From Schizophyllum amplum (Eukaryota > Basidiomycota > Agaricomycetes > Agaricales > Schizophyllaceae), in assembly GCA_007026445.1 (NCBI GenBank), contig VDMD01000071.1:1-64000 (forward strand): a stretch of 64,000 nt of DNA, in the 5' to 3' direction. The translations under genes were made by a program, and so were the position numbers. Under the pieces are notes generated by a model. The model had not been told where the DNA came from. It saw nothing but the letters and a program-made list of their open reading frames with translations, and ran no database searches. Of this stretch, positions 1 through 10,852 are shown one piece after another. Numbering within the stretch: the stretch's first letter is position 1; every line of letters starts with the position of its first letter.

Positions 1-74
1 CGCTCACCTTAGTGCACCGTCCTACGCACCGTGGACCACATACCGCTCAGACGACGCTGAGGATCGGACCCTGG

Positions 75-3000
75 TGCGTGTATCTCCGCGCACGATGTTC
101 ACTTGCCTGACCACCTTATGCTGTGCACTAAATGTATTAGTATACGAAAGTTTTCATTGCATTAATTGCATTAACCAGCACAAAGTCTCGCGTTAAGATA
201 CCGACGAGCCACAGCCCTTCTAGGGCTATCGGGCTGGTCCCGGCTCGCTGGGCAGGCCCTAGGGCAGCCCGCGCGGGCGGCTGGGGCCCGGCTCGTACAC
301 GCGCGCGAGCCCGTACGGCTCCGCTCGGGCTTGCCCGGCACGCGCCGGCCCTCGGACCCGGCACCGTAGCGCGTGCCGGCTGCGCGCTGATGGCGCCCTG
401 CCGGCGTCGCTGCCAGGCGCGCCCTCGCCGCGACACGCGGCGCCGGTATCGCGCTGCTTCGCAGCAGCGAGAAAATCGAAAAAAAATTGTATGAAACGTA
501 TAGTAGGTACATGTTATGCTACGAATAAAGATGCTGTGTCCCACCTATGCATAGGTGGGGATGCAAAGCGAGATGAGCGGGGGACGGGAAAAGCGCGCGC
601 CGCGCCGCGTGCGGCGCACAGCGCGGGAAGCTCGAGCCTCGAGCCTTCTTGTGTGTATGCCGAGGCCACGAGCGTCTCCCACAACGAGTGCGAAGGCGTC
701 TACGGCCGCGGGCCGTAGGGCGTCGCACGTCGCGCGAGGGACGGGTGGCGGGGGCGATCAAGGCCGTGCTCGCGCGCGGAGAGCGCCGCATGCTGGTGCG
801 GGTGGGCGAATCGGAGTGTGTATATGTAGTGTGGGGGGGCAGGGAACAGGCAAGGCGGGGGATGGGAGGCGAAACGAGGGCGAGGGAGCTTGCACGGCGG
901 TGGCGGCGATGAGGCGCTGCGCCGGCTGTCGCGCCCGCTCGCTGTTCTCCGGGGGCTGCTCGGGGCACACGCTTCGCTGCGCCTAGACGTCGCCGACGAG
1001 GGTGTGGCCTGCGGCGTCCGATCGCGATGACGAGCAGCGGCGAGCAGCACGAACACGCCGCTCGTGGTGCCGCTCGCCGCGCCCGCTCGCCGCGCCTGCT
1101 CGCCGCCTATCCCTCCGATCCGCGCCTCCCCACGTCTCCTGCGCACAGACGCTCTTCCCAGCGTCGCGGGAGCGCGGGGGGCGATGAGCGCCGCATTGCG
1201 GTGGGCGTGCTCATCGCCTTGTGCACGCGCTTGTCCTGCGTGCCCCCTCCCGCGCGCCCTCTCATGCGTGCGTCGGGAGCTCAGTGGTACGTTTCCTGTC
1301 GTGTTGTCAGTTGCTGACGCGGATGCTATGCGTAGGGGACGCACCTATGAGGGCGGCGCCTCCCGCGCTTGCCTCGCCGCCATATCCGCCGCAGCGCATT
1401 CTTGAGCGCGCCAATTCGCGTAAAACTCGAGGGGAGGGAAGGGGGAGTGTTTCTTGAGTTTAAGTTGAGTAAAGGAGAACATGACCAGCAACCACGACCG
1501 CGGCGCGGTCGTGGTTGCTGGCAGAGGAGCGTTGATGGCATACGCTCGGCGCCTCGGACCGGAGTCCGAAGGTCGCCGTCGTCGCCTTCGACGTCCTCGG
1601 ATTCATGCCGAGAGGTATGTAAATTCAAAAGCTCTTCACAAGGCATGTCTATATACATTGTAGAGTCGATATCCAGAAATTTGTGCAATTCTGTACATGG
1701 GAAGGGGGTCAACTTTGAGACCCTTGTTGACGAGGTCAACTGCTCGTTAAAAGCACTACTCGAACATCTACTTAAGCACCTTTCGAAGCATTCCGAGGCG
1801 ATATTTCATCGTGTCGCTTCAGTCAAAGTTGTAGCATGCTCTATCTAGTTCCCCCTAGACACCCATGTAGTTTATGTAGCCCATATCTTCCGGAATAGTA
1901 TAAAAATTCGCAAGGAGTACCTTTTGAACCTCTTCCAGAATATCTTACTCAACTTCAGTATATTGCAAGGCTCTGAGACCCATCCAGAGTCCAGATCGTT
2001 CAATGGTAAGTACGATAATCACTATCTATGTAGGTCTCATGGTAGGGGAGGGCCGCGATGCCCCACAAACGCGCCGGCATCCTCCCGAACGCGTCCAAAT
2101 GAACGCGTTCGTGACGTTACCGTCACGCCTCGCCTTGTCCTCAACCACGTCGCGCGGTCCACTACGACGCGCCTGAGCGCGCCACCGAACAGCGCGAAGG
2201 TGTTTTTGGGCACTGAGGCCCTCCAAGGTGCGTCCCCTCGCCCTTCTCATTGATATTAGACTTACAATTTGCTCTGTTCTCATGCGACCCGAGTACGCGC
2301 GCGAGGACGCGCGTCGCTCGGGCAAGCCAGAGAGAACCAGCCGTCGTCACCTCCGCCGTAGTGAGACGCGGAGGGTTCTTTCTGAGCTGCCCTGCGCAAC
2401 GCGCTCGCTCTCGCGCCTGCACGCGTCCACCACAACAACAGCCACAAACAAAGACGATCCGGCCTAGCCAGCCCGTCGTCTCTCCACCACGGCTACTCCC
2501 CATGCCCCACCCCACCCCTCATCAGCCCCCTACTGCTGCTGTAGTGGCCGAGCACCCCCTAACGCGTCAAATGCGGACAGGGCGATCAACAAGCGCGACG
2601 ACGCGTCGCGTCGCGTCGGAGGTCGGGCGAATGTGCAGCCACAGCGACACGGTCGAGGGCTATGTCCTCGACGGTCGCCATGCCGCCGCGTATTACCGCG
2701 CGTCGGCTGGTGCACACCGACGCTCGATATGCATGAGATCGTGCTGCTGCACGATGTCGTGCGTCGAGCGCTCACCCGCGACGTGCCCTCGCCGCAACGC
2801 GCGGACGGGTCGCGCTCCTAACGCGCCCCCGCGCAACGCGTGGACGGGCTCTGCACTCAACGCATCCCCGCCGCCGCACGCAGACGCGTCGCGTTCCCGA
2901 CGCGCACGCGCACGCGCACCTCATCCCCATCCCTATCCCCTTCCCTGCGAAAATTTTTCGCTTTTCCTCAATGTAGATACAATGTTTATGATTATTTTTA

Positions 3001-3385
3001 TTCTACATGGCATGTTTGCAGCCCATGCCGCATGTGGCAGCCTGGTGGCAGCGAGCGCGAGCGACGCGGCGACAACGGCGACGCGCCGCTGCGTCATCTA
3101 GACGCGCTCGGCACGCGTCGGACCGAGGCCCGAGTGCGAGCGCGCACGCGGCTGAGGCCGCAGCGCGTGCGAGCCAGTCGCCGCCTCGCGCCGCGGGCTG
3201 CCCGGCACGCTCCCGGCGAGCCAGACCGGCCCACAGTGCAAATGAACCGTCGGTATGTTTATACGAGAATTTACGCCGGTTATTGCAATTAATGCCATGG
3301 AAACTTTCGGCATCTAATATATATCACTGCACAGCATGAGCTGGCCTGACAATCCCATCTGCGCGACGTAGTACGCGATTCCTTT
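75..3385. repeat. CpG-rich repeat block with degenerate inverted ends
   Basis: About 75-240 and the reverse complement of about 3215-3385 align recognisably. They share words such as ATGCTGTGCA, CGAAAGTTT, CATTAATTGCA and ATACCGACG in the same order, with many mismatches. The interior is GC-rich, full of ACGCG words, and has no protein I recognise. Part of it (about 490-1850) resembles 50.6-51.7 kb in order of motifs, including a shared GGGGACGCACCT word. The block looks like an old non-autonomous element or two inverted repeat copies. The ends are approximate and no target duplication was identified. Confidence 0.45.
1485..1521. repeat. perfect 37-bp palindrome (hairpin)
   Basis: Two 18-bp arms are perfect reverse complements around a single central G. 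The left arm begins CCAGCAACCACG and the right arm ends CGTGGTTGCTGG. A decayed version of the same hairpin is visible near 51521-51553 at the equivalent place in a related repeat, so the structure is probably part of the repeat family. Its function is unknown. Confidence 0.7.
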
Positions 3386-3389
3386 CTGC

Positions 3390-4333
3390 GTATGGCATCT
3401 GGGCACTTGTGCGTTCTTCCTTTTGTCTCTGACGGATCTGGCTAACTCGTCCGCCACAGCGGATTGCTGCCAGAACTGGCGCCGGAAGTCTTCTTCTACA
3501 GCGACCAACACACGATGAGTGCTTGGTCGCTGGTGGCACGCTACTTCACACCCCTCGCCCAACCCGTTCTGTACTCTACATTTATCCTTGGCGGTTATAA
3601 GTTGGAACATCCCGCTTTACCCGAATCCGGATACATCGTCAACGTCGACCATGATCACTTCGTGCGCGGAGCTCGACACCTCAGCGATCATCCTCATCTG
3701 CGATCGTACGTACGCCGTCTCGTGCTCGGTGTCTGTGTCGCGGATGGAGCTCAATCGTACGACGCGGATGGATCTCAATCGTACGACGAAGACGGCGTGC
3801 TTGTACGACATGCAGGCGGATTAGACGCCGGTGCGATCGACAACTTAACATCGACCCTCCTCCTGCAAGGCTATCTTCCCAACCTCACCGACCTCCACTT
3901 GCATCCATGTAATCCTCCGCAGGATCGTCGTCCACCCTTCCTTCGTTGTCCACCCTTCCTCATGCCGTACCACATGAACGACATGTTCAGATCGAGGATA
4001 ACATCGTCTACCATATCGCGGCTCGTATTCCACAACTTCGAGATAGGGGGTTGGAAGGCAGGACATATATTGGAGCTGCTCGTGACCGGGGACGTGCACG
4101 ATGTGGCTCTTGTCAGCTGTGTAGTCAGCTCGCAACCTTTGCCTTGGGTGGAGCATTGGCCCCGTCGGATCCCTCCGCATATCAGGTTCAGCATATACAA
4201 CTGCACGGACGGAGAGGGTTCGGATTCGGATGGAGACGGTTCAGATGGGGTTGATTTTGCACGCTGGGTACTGTTGAATCGTCCTTTCGCGACGGTGGAA
4301 CTCGATAACGTGCTGCAATTTCCCTACTGGTAG
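3390..4333 (+). CDS. F-box-like protein
   Basis: Two exons are proposed. Exon 1 is 3390-3406, beginning MASGHF. A 53-bp intron (3407-3459, donor GTGCGT, branch GCTAAC, acceptor CACAG) leads into exon 2 at 3460-4333. The product is about 296 residues. The start reads GLLPELAPEVFFYSDQHTMS and continues AWSLVARYFTPLAQPVLYST, which has the layout of a fungal F-box (LPxEL, then a CSLVCRxF-like helix), though the Cys of the core motif is replaced. F-box proteins are SCF ubiquitin-ligase adaptors; the rest would be the substrate-binding part, without recognised repeats. A short internal duplication gives DGAQSYDADGSQSYDEDG. The ATG lies just outside the repeat block to its left. Assignment to the F-box superfamily is likely but rests on pattern only. 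Confidence 0.6.
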
Positions 4334-4421
4334 CATGTACGATTACTAAGTACAGGTATTAATACACGCAGGTCTCGTATATGCCCTAGGGCCACTTACT
4401 AGTACAAATGTGATCTCTATA

Positions 4422-4618
4422 TTAACCTGCTGTCTTTTTCTGCTTGGAGGGTTGTTCGTTGTCAGCAAGAGCCGATAAAGTAGGTCCGCGAGGGCGCTTC
4501 TTCGTCTCCAAATTGTCCTTCTCTTCCAACAACGTCTGCAGGACTTCTACAGCATCCGAGTTCGGGATGGAGTAGTCTGCCCGATACTCTTGTGTGTCTT
4601 CGACACTGGCACCCATGC
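4422..4618 (-). pseudogene. severed C-terminal tail of the 24.3-27.4 kb transposon-type gene
   Basis: The minus strand reads MGASVEDTQEYRADYSIPNS and ends ...QPSKQKKTAG then stop, about 64 codons. Its first codons overlap the 8-bp sequence GCATGGGT, which also ends the gene fragment at 27376 (…EATCMG). Reading from that fragment across GCATGGGT into this piece keeps the frame. The family's usual C-terminus has this same Asp/Ser-rich YxxxxIPDSD-type segment. This is therefore not an independent gene but the 3' end of the gene at 24.3-27.4 kb. It was separated first by insertion of hAT copy 1 and then by inversion of the segment between the hAT copies. Confidence 0.85.
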
Positions 4619-4722
4619 TAAGGCTCCAACCATATAAACTATTTACTGAAAAATTGGGTAATTAGACAGTATAGAGTAAGTATACGGTATATATATAGTA
4701 GTTATATGGTATATATGGTAGA

Positions 4723-7700
4723 TTATTTTGAGGATTTCTTGCTGACCCGACGCTCCACTACCTCATACCACATTGCCTCGTTCTCTAACCACTTCTTTGA
4801 GCATACCAACTGTGTGATAGTCCCAGCTCGGAACGAAGAGCGAGTATCCCTGCAGATGTGGCGTGACTTCGAGAATAGACGCTCGACAGCCACAGATGTG
4901 CCAGGGATGGCTAAAAAGTCCCTTGCCATGCGTGCAACAATCACAAATTCATGGGCATGCTCCTATAAGGGTAAAAATTGTCAGTATAAACACCAGACAA
5001 AAGCCTATCACACACCTTGTACCACATTAAAGGAAAATTGAGATTACCTGCGCCTCCCTCACCAGCCAGCCATCGGTCGGCTTCCGAGCGGGAAGATGCG
5101 CGTTCGGAAGCGATAGGGTCAGGAAGTGCCCCTACAGTCGCAAGGAAGCTGTAGTCATCATCGACGAGCACATCTGATGGAAGGGGTGCTGTCGCGGGCA
5201 CATGGTCTCGAGCGTACTCGTCAAAGACATGCCGAAAGAGGGTGCAAGCACCATTATAGTCGTCGGTGCTCAGGTTTTTGAACCAGTTCGCACGTAGACC
5301 GGGGTGCAATACTGTAGGAAACAATGAGCGAAGGGATTTGGAGAGAGAGAAAAGACGAACCAGTAGCGAGTATGGTGTGCTGAGATTTCTTGACAATAGT
5401 GTAGTACTCCATCAGCTTCTGATGACCAGCAGCGCAAGCCTCGCGTAGACTCTCGTCCAGTGAGGTATCGTTGATGTGCTCTTCGAGGTTTTTGCGCATA
5501 TGCTCATACATGGGAATCGTCCACGGGAGTGTAGGTGTACTCGCCCGGGACATAGTCTTCGTGACCTTAGTGAAGATCTATAGTAGAGTCAAGGCTCAAC
5601 AGCAGGCTATAGCATGAAAGAAGATACCCACCTGTAAGATAGAGTTGAGCTTCTTCAACGTCCCCCACTCTTTCTTGCCGAGGAGCAGGTGACGATATTG
5701 ATCATGCAAGATGACCCACGAATCGATAGCCTATAGCGCACGCGTTAGCAAACAGCCATCAATATGCATTCATGCAACATACCTTGCCAATGAGGAGGCC
5801 ACGCTCCATCATGGCCTGCGTAGAGTTCCAGCGAACCTTCATGTCTCGCACGACCATCAGTCGCGCAAGGGGAGTTGGTGTCTGCCCCGCGGTCATCTGA
5901 CCCCGCAGTTCCTTTTGTGCAGCACTGCGAAATGCGGCACGGCTCTGGGGTGTGCTGACAATCTTCTTGCATGCAGTCCGAAGCTATAGAATGATGTCAG
6001 AGGATACCAGACAGGCAACACTCTTACTCACCTTCTCAAGCGCAGTGAGGTTCTCCTCCTCCTCCTCCTCATCGTCAAACTCCTCCTCATCCTCATCCTG
6101 GACAGCAGACATGTCGATGACCTCGACATCATCATCATCTCCCTCGTCGCCATCATCCCCCTCTGCCTCCCATTCCCGTAAGTCCTCGTCGTCGTCGTAC
6201 GAGAAGTGGATGGGAAAGTGCTTCAAGAAAAGCTCGTAGTAATCTTGCGCGTCTGGATCAGCATCAACCTCCTTCAGAACAGCCAGTATCTTCTGGACGA
6301 CAAGATTGACGACATGGGCGATACATCGAATCTGAGCGTTGTCGGCGTTGAAAGGGATGCCGTAACGGCTCATGAGTAGGCGGGCGATGTAGCGGCAGAG
6401 AACATCGTTAGAGGATACGTTGTCGAGTGCAAGGGCTATGAGGTGAAGGATTGTCAGGCGCATGAACGACAGAAAGAAATGTGGCAAACATATCTTATGC
6501 GCACAGCCCATCCGCTTGAGCGATGACCAGAGGGACTTGGCGCCTCCCTTGCCAGTATGCTCATCACCCTCGAGGTGCCGAAAGTCAACAAGGCGCTCGA
6601 TCATGCGCCAATCGTCGTCGATCCAGTGCGCAATCGTGCCCGCGAACGAAAAGACCATGCCGGCGTTCGTCCAGGTGTCTGTCGAGCAAGCGATCTTGGA
6701 CTTGACAGACTATGACTAGATATTAGTAGAGCAAGGTGAGGTATTGTGCGAGAGACGCACTGCAAGTTCGCGAACGACTGCGTCGTTGAGATCTATGAAT
6801 AGCCGCGCGACTTGATTACGAACAGCGGTATCGGAGGGGAGCGAGAAGTTGCACCGGATGTACTTGAAGAGCCTCTTGCAAGCGGGCTGCTCGCCAGTTG
6901 TAAATGGAAGCCCAGCCTCGAGAATGTAGCCAGCAAAGACGCGCGTGAAGCCGTTCTGCGTGGGAAGAACGGCTGGATTGAGCCATCCGTCCGAAACATA
7001 GGTCGCCATCAGCTCCTTGCTCTTGAGCGTGTACCCCATGTCCCCTGAACGCGTCTCGCCATCTGCACTCGCCGCTGCCGTACCGGCATCGATCTCTGCC
7101 TTGTGCTCGCGCGTATGGGTCGCAAGATTGGACAACTGGGGCTTGATCGGCTCGTCATCGAACGCCACGTCCTTTCCAACTTTGCGGGCGACGGTACGGC
7201 TTCTAGGGATGAGGTGAGTGCCGATTTCGTGAAAAGAAACAAATGGACTAACTGCGAGCAGAACCTGCACTTGAACAGCCAACGATCGCCCTTGTCCGCG
7301 TCTTGGATGGCCTTCGGATCATGCCAGTGCTGCCGGGTCTGATTCTTGGGACCTCGCACTCCCACTGGCCGCCGCTCCGCCTCGCGCTTTTCAACATCAC
7401 GCAAAGCGCCCTCCCCATCCGACTCCGATTCGCTACTACTCAGCTCAACAGCCTCCCTGTCCTTCCCCTTCCCAGACTTCCTGCGCTTCGCGCGGTTCTT
7501 TGTCTACACGCCGGTGAGTGATAGTGTGGGCGTCTGGAACAGACTACTCACCTCCTTCTTTCCCTGCTTTCCTTTAGCACTTGTCCGCGTTTCCGGCTTC
7601 CTCGCCTTCCGCCCGCTGGGCTGTCCCTTCCCCTTGATTGACGCCTGCGCTTCCTTGATGAGGGAGTCCACGTCCGAGTCGTCCACTGCGTCGCTCGAGC

Positions 7701-8600
7701 AGCTCGGTGACTTGACGGACTTGCGCTACATCTGGCGGTGAGTGATGCGCAAGTTAGACTGCAGAAAATGCTCACCTTGTTCGCCTTTTTAGGGCTGTCA
7801 ACAATCTCGTTTCCCAGCTCGTCCACCACCAGCATAGCGTCGCCATTCGAGTCCTCGGACTCGCTCGTATCCTTCGGAGGTGCGTAACTCTTATCTTTCT
7901 TTGAGTCTCCCGGTAGCTGAGGATCTGTACCACTGTCAGACACGCGGCGCTCCTTCGATCGAAGATGGCATACCATTGGGTGGAAGGATGTGCTCCGCCA
8001 GCGCACCGACGCCGAACGATCGCAGTGCCTTCTCTGCGAGCTTCTTCTCATCAGGAACACGCCTCTTCGTAGGTGCTACTGCGGAGGGGTTTCCATTGTC
8101 GTTGTCGGGGATGGTAGGAAGGGAGCCATCATTCGCTGGATCTCTGGTCGTCGTCGTCGTCGTCGTCATTGGCGGTGGCGGTGGCAGAGGTCCATTGCTA
8201 TCACAATATGTTAGTATATATTCTTCAATCTACAATGGATGACGCACACTAGAAGCTGCAGCGCCGTCTTCAAGCGCTCAAGCTTGATCATCATGGGCAC
8301 ATGAAGCATTCCCTGCGCTACGACCGTGCGGGCGACATAGTTGCTGACGGCGTCCATCCCAAATCGCCCCCTCTCTATGTTCAAGAGGTTCCCCTCTGCA
8401 TCACGGCAATCCTCGCCGAACAACACATCGAATCGACTGTTGAAGGTCATCCATGCAGACTCCTTTTGTGGGCCAGTGATTATCTTGTATATCTTGCCGG
8501 ACTTCTCTGCACTTGGAATACTGCTCGGAAGGCGTTTTACAAGGCTTTTGATATCTTGAGCTATGTCTTGACGAGCTTGCTGCTCCTCTGAGGACGCCAT
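4723..8600 (-). CDS. hAT family transposase (copy 1)
   Basis: This cut-and-paste transposase is encoded in more than ten exons separated by introns of about 50 bp. The start is MASSEEQQARQDIAQDIKSL at 8600. In order the protein shows a low-complexity Pro/Thr and acidic/basic N-terminal third, then a BED-type zinc finger (FKCRFC ... LATHTREH). The RNase-H-fold core follows, with Asp motifs STDTWTN and ALDNVSSN, and a long acidic insertion (EEFDDEEEEEEN). It ends in a hAT C-terminal dimerisation region with AIPGTSVAVERLFSKSRHI. All reading frames appear open across the inferred splice sites, so it may be functional. It is identical to copy 2 apart from one Thr/Ser difference in the poly-Thr run. 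Confidence 0.9.
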
Positions 8601-8701
8601 TGTGTAGAAGAACAACAGAACTTGACGCATTGAGAAATTCTCGCCCAGCATCCCACGACCGTGTGAATTCCACGCTAGATCCGGATGTCAAGGCACGACG
8701 A

Positions 8702-8723
8702 AATTGACCGCGCGCGGTCAATT
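8702..8723. promoter_or_regulatory. 22-bp perfect palindrome upstream of hAT transposase (copy 1)
   Basis: A perfect palindrome centred on CGCGCGCG with outer arms AATTGACC/GGTCAATT lies about 100 bp upstream of the transposase ATG. The same site is in copy 2 at 27840-27861. It could be a transposase- or host-factor binding site; this is inference from position and symmetry. Confidence 0.4.
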
Positions 8724-9186
8724 CCGTTGTGCTGACATAAGCGCGTGCGGCGTTCCCCCCATGTTCCAGCAATTTCTGAGGGAAGCTGTGGTGGGAGCGA
8801 GCTACTATCTACCAAGTCTTTCATATTGTCCAGCTCTCCATTGTTCATTCATCAGCCGACTCTGAGAACACAGGCTGCAGCACTCGGCAGTGTCGGCACT
8901 CGCCGTGTGACAATGTGATGTGACACAATGTCCAAGCTGTTGCCTTTTACGTGCGCCCAGGCCAGGGTGCACGAAAAAGGAAGGTGCGCCGGTGCTCCCT
9001 TGCTCTGAAACACAATCCCTCTGCATCCTCGACTGAAAAGAACAACATATCTAACATCTGAGAGATCTGTTTACTATATAGTATACTATATAGTTACCCA
9101 GTACAACAAGACCACTAATTAGAGAGTAATTCTATACGGTAAAAACCGTATATATATGGTAATTAATTTATATGGTTGGAGCCTTA

Positions 9187-9617
9187 ATGGAGCAGCCACA
9201 TCTGCTGCTATTGGATAACCGACCATCTCAAGGCAGAGGAATGTGCCTTGAACGGCTAGTTACATATTCATTCCGCACAGAGAGGTACAAGAGGCATGTA
9301 GAAATGTTCTGAGATCCAACCTTCAGATTGCCCAGGCCATCTACTCAAGAGGGTGTAATGGCAACTGGTTCGAGTAAATCAGCATGGGTTCCAACAGGTT
9401 CCATCACATCTTCATAGCCGTGATATCATACCTCCTTTCTTGGAATTGATCCGGTCAGACGCAAGCAGTTAAGCTGGATCAGCAAACCGCAAAAGGCAGT
9501 TACCAGGGACGGCGTGTGAACAGTGCTGCCACGATTCTCGCCCAGGTCTTCCCACGCAAATGATTTTCTTCTATAGGGAGGATGATGCAAAAATATAGGT
9601 GTAAGACAGTGTGTACT
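9187..9617. other. no gene recognised
   Basis: This 430-bp stretch lies between the hAT end and the RING-like gene. It has only short, unsupported open frames and no repeat that I recognise. Confidence 0.5.
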
Positions 9618-10717
9618 TCAGAGCAAGAGCTGGGCCAAACTAGCGGGTGGTAAGCGGTCACGGTCTCCTAAAAGGTCCGCAAGCTCGCCCAGAGCACCAA
9701 CAATCAAGGGAACCCCCTCAACCTCATGATCCTGACAGCCATCACCGGGGCAAAGGCGGGACGGCCGACGAGTGATTAAGAACTGCTGCAAACAGAACTT
9801 ACAGACAGTGCTTCCACAACATAGCAGTCTGCTCAAGGCTCATCAGCATTATAATCTCTACAAAAAGACCATACGCACGTCTGTGGCTCACACCAGATTT
9901 CACCACAAAGGAAGCACAAGCACGCATCGCTCACTCTTGTAACCTAAGCCAAGGTTAGCAGGCATGAGGATGAGGGGAGGGAATGAGCAGACTTGGGTTT
10001 GAAGCTTCCTTGCGCTCTCCTCCGCATCCTGTTGCTGGGTATGGGCGACATCTGCGGCCGCGTTCGCTTGCTGAGCGACCTCCTCCAAATCCTCCCGTGA
10101 TATCTCAGCGGCATCCTGTGCAGTATGTGCTGCATCACGCTCCTCAATCGCACCGTCTCGCTCAGCCTCAGCTACCGCTTTTTCTTCGAGGGCCTGATCT
10201 CGTTCTGCCTGAACCTGTCCGCGCTGGCTGTAGGCGAGGTTGCGCTCAGTGATGACTTGGCGGAGATGAGCGGCTGCGTCCTGATCTAGGACCGTAGCCT
10301 GAAGGCGTGCAAGCTCGATACGGGCCAAGGCCAGGTCGTGCTGCACATCGTCGCGTTCCCGGTGAGCAAGATCTCGCGCTGCCCATGCCTGGTCTCTCTG
10401 AGCCCACAGCTCTCGGCGCGCCTTGAAGAGGTCATCTATGATCTCCGCTGCAGTCTGGTTGGGTATACGCAACCGTATCTGACATGTACGACAAGGCTCA
10501 GGCTGTATCATAGAGGCTGTTAGCCTTGATTGAAGCATAGCGGGATTGTACCACGCACCACAAACTGTGTCGATGATCGTATCCGCGTACGTGCAGCAGA
10601 GGCAGGCATAGAGTACGGAGGCTCGTCTTCGTCCGAGGAGATATATTGTATGCCACCGCGCTCTGCAGCTGGTGTGGCTTGGTGAGTGGGACGGGCAGAC
10701 ATGAGCGCCAGGGACAA
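9618..10717 (-). CDS. coiled-coil protein with C-terminal RING-like zinc finger
   Basis: Four exons are proposed: about 10552-10717, 9993-10516, 9879-9943 and 9618-9828. Introns 2 and 3 have good GT..AG ends, and one carries a TGCTAAC branch site. The exact donor of intron 1 is uncertain. The N-terminus has a short acidic SSDEDEPP segment. Residues of about 70-230 form a long charged coiled coil built of RDxAxxERDxA-type heptads. The C-terminus reads CDACLCFLCGEIWCEPQTLL then CCGSTVCKFCLQQF and later CPGDGC, the spacing of a RING finger. The usual ligand His in CGHxxC is Ser here (CCGSTVC), so zinc binding at that site, and E3 ligase activity, may be lost or altered. A role as an E3 ligase is inference. 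The gene lies inside the inverted segment. Confidence 0.6.
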
Positions 10718-10852
10718 TCAACTCTGATCAGGCCCCTTGTTTGAAAGTGAATCGTTTGGCACATCTCTTAATTTGTGGCAAGGTGACCAGTACAGGGGCT
10801 CCATTCAGGTAATCTATGGATAGATAATGGTTATTCTGGCAAACAAGTCCCT

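Larger units (their letters stand above)
4619..9186 (-). mobile_element. hAT transposon copy 1 (complete, 4568 bp)
   Basis: The element is bounded by 20-bp perfect terminal inverted repeats TAAGGCTCCAACCATATAAA. It contains a multi-exon hAT transposase on the minus strand. The length, 4568 bp, equals copy 2 at 27377-31944, and the only difference I noticed is one base in a Thr-coding triplet run. The flanks are ACCCATGC on the left and ATGGAGCA on the right, so this copy lacks a matching target duplication. The matching octamers sit beside copy 2. hAT elements normally make 8-bp duplications, so the mismatch is meaningful. Confidence 0.95.

Noticed and set aside
137..3100. Many 60-280-codon open frames on both strands
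   Set aside because: They overlap in all phases, follow the GC-rich repeat composition, and show no domain or splice logic.
5952..6239. Ser-rich open frame on the plus strand (and its twin at 30324-30611)
   Set aside because: It is antisense to the acidic insertion of the hAT transposase.
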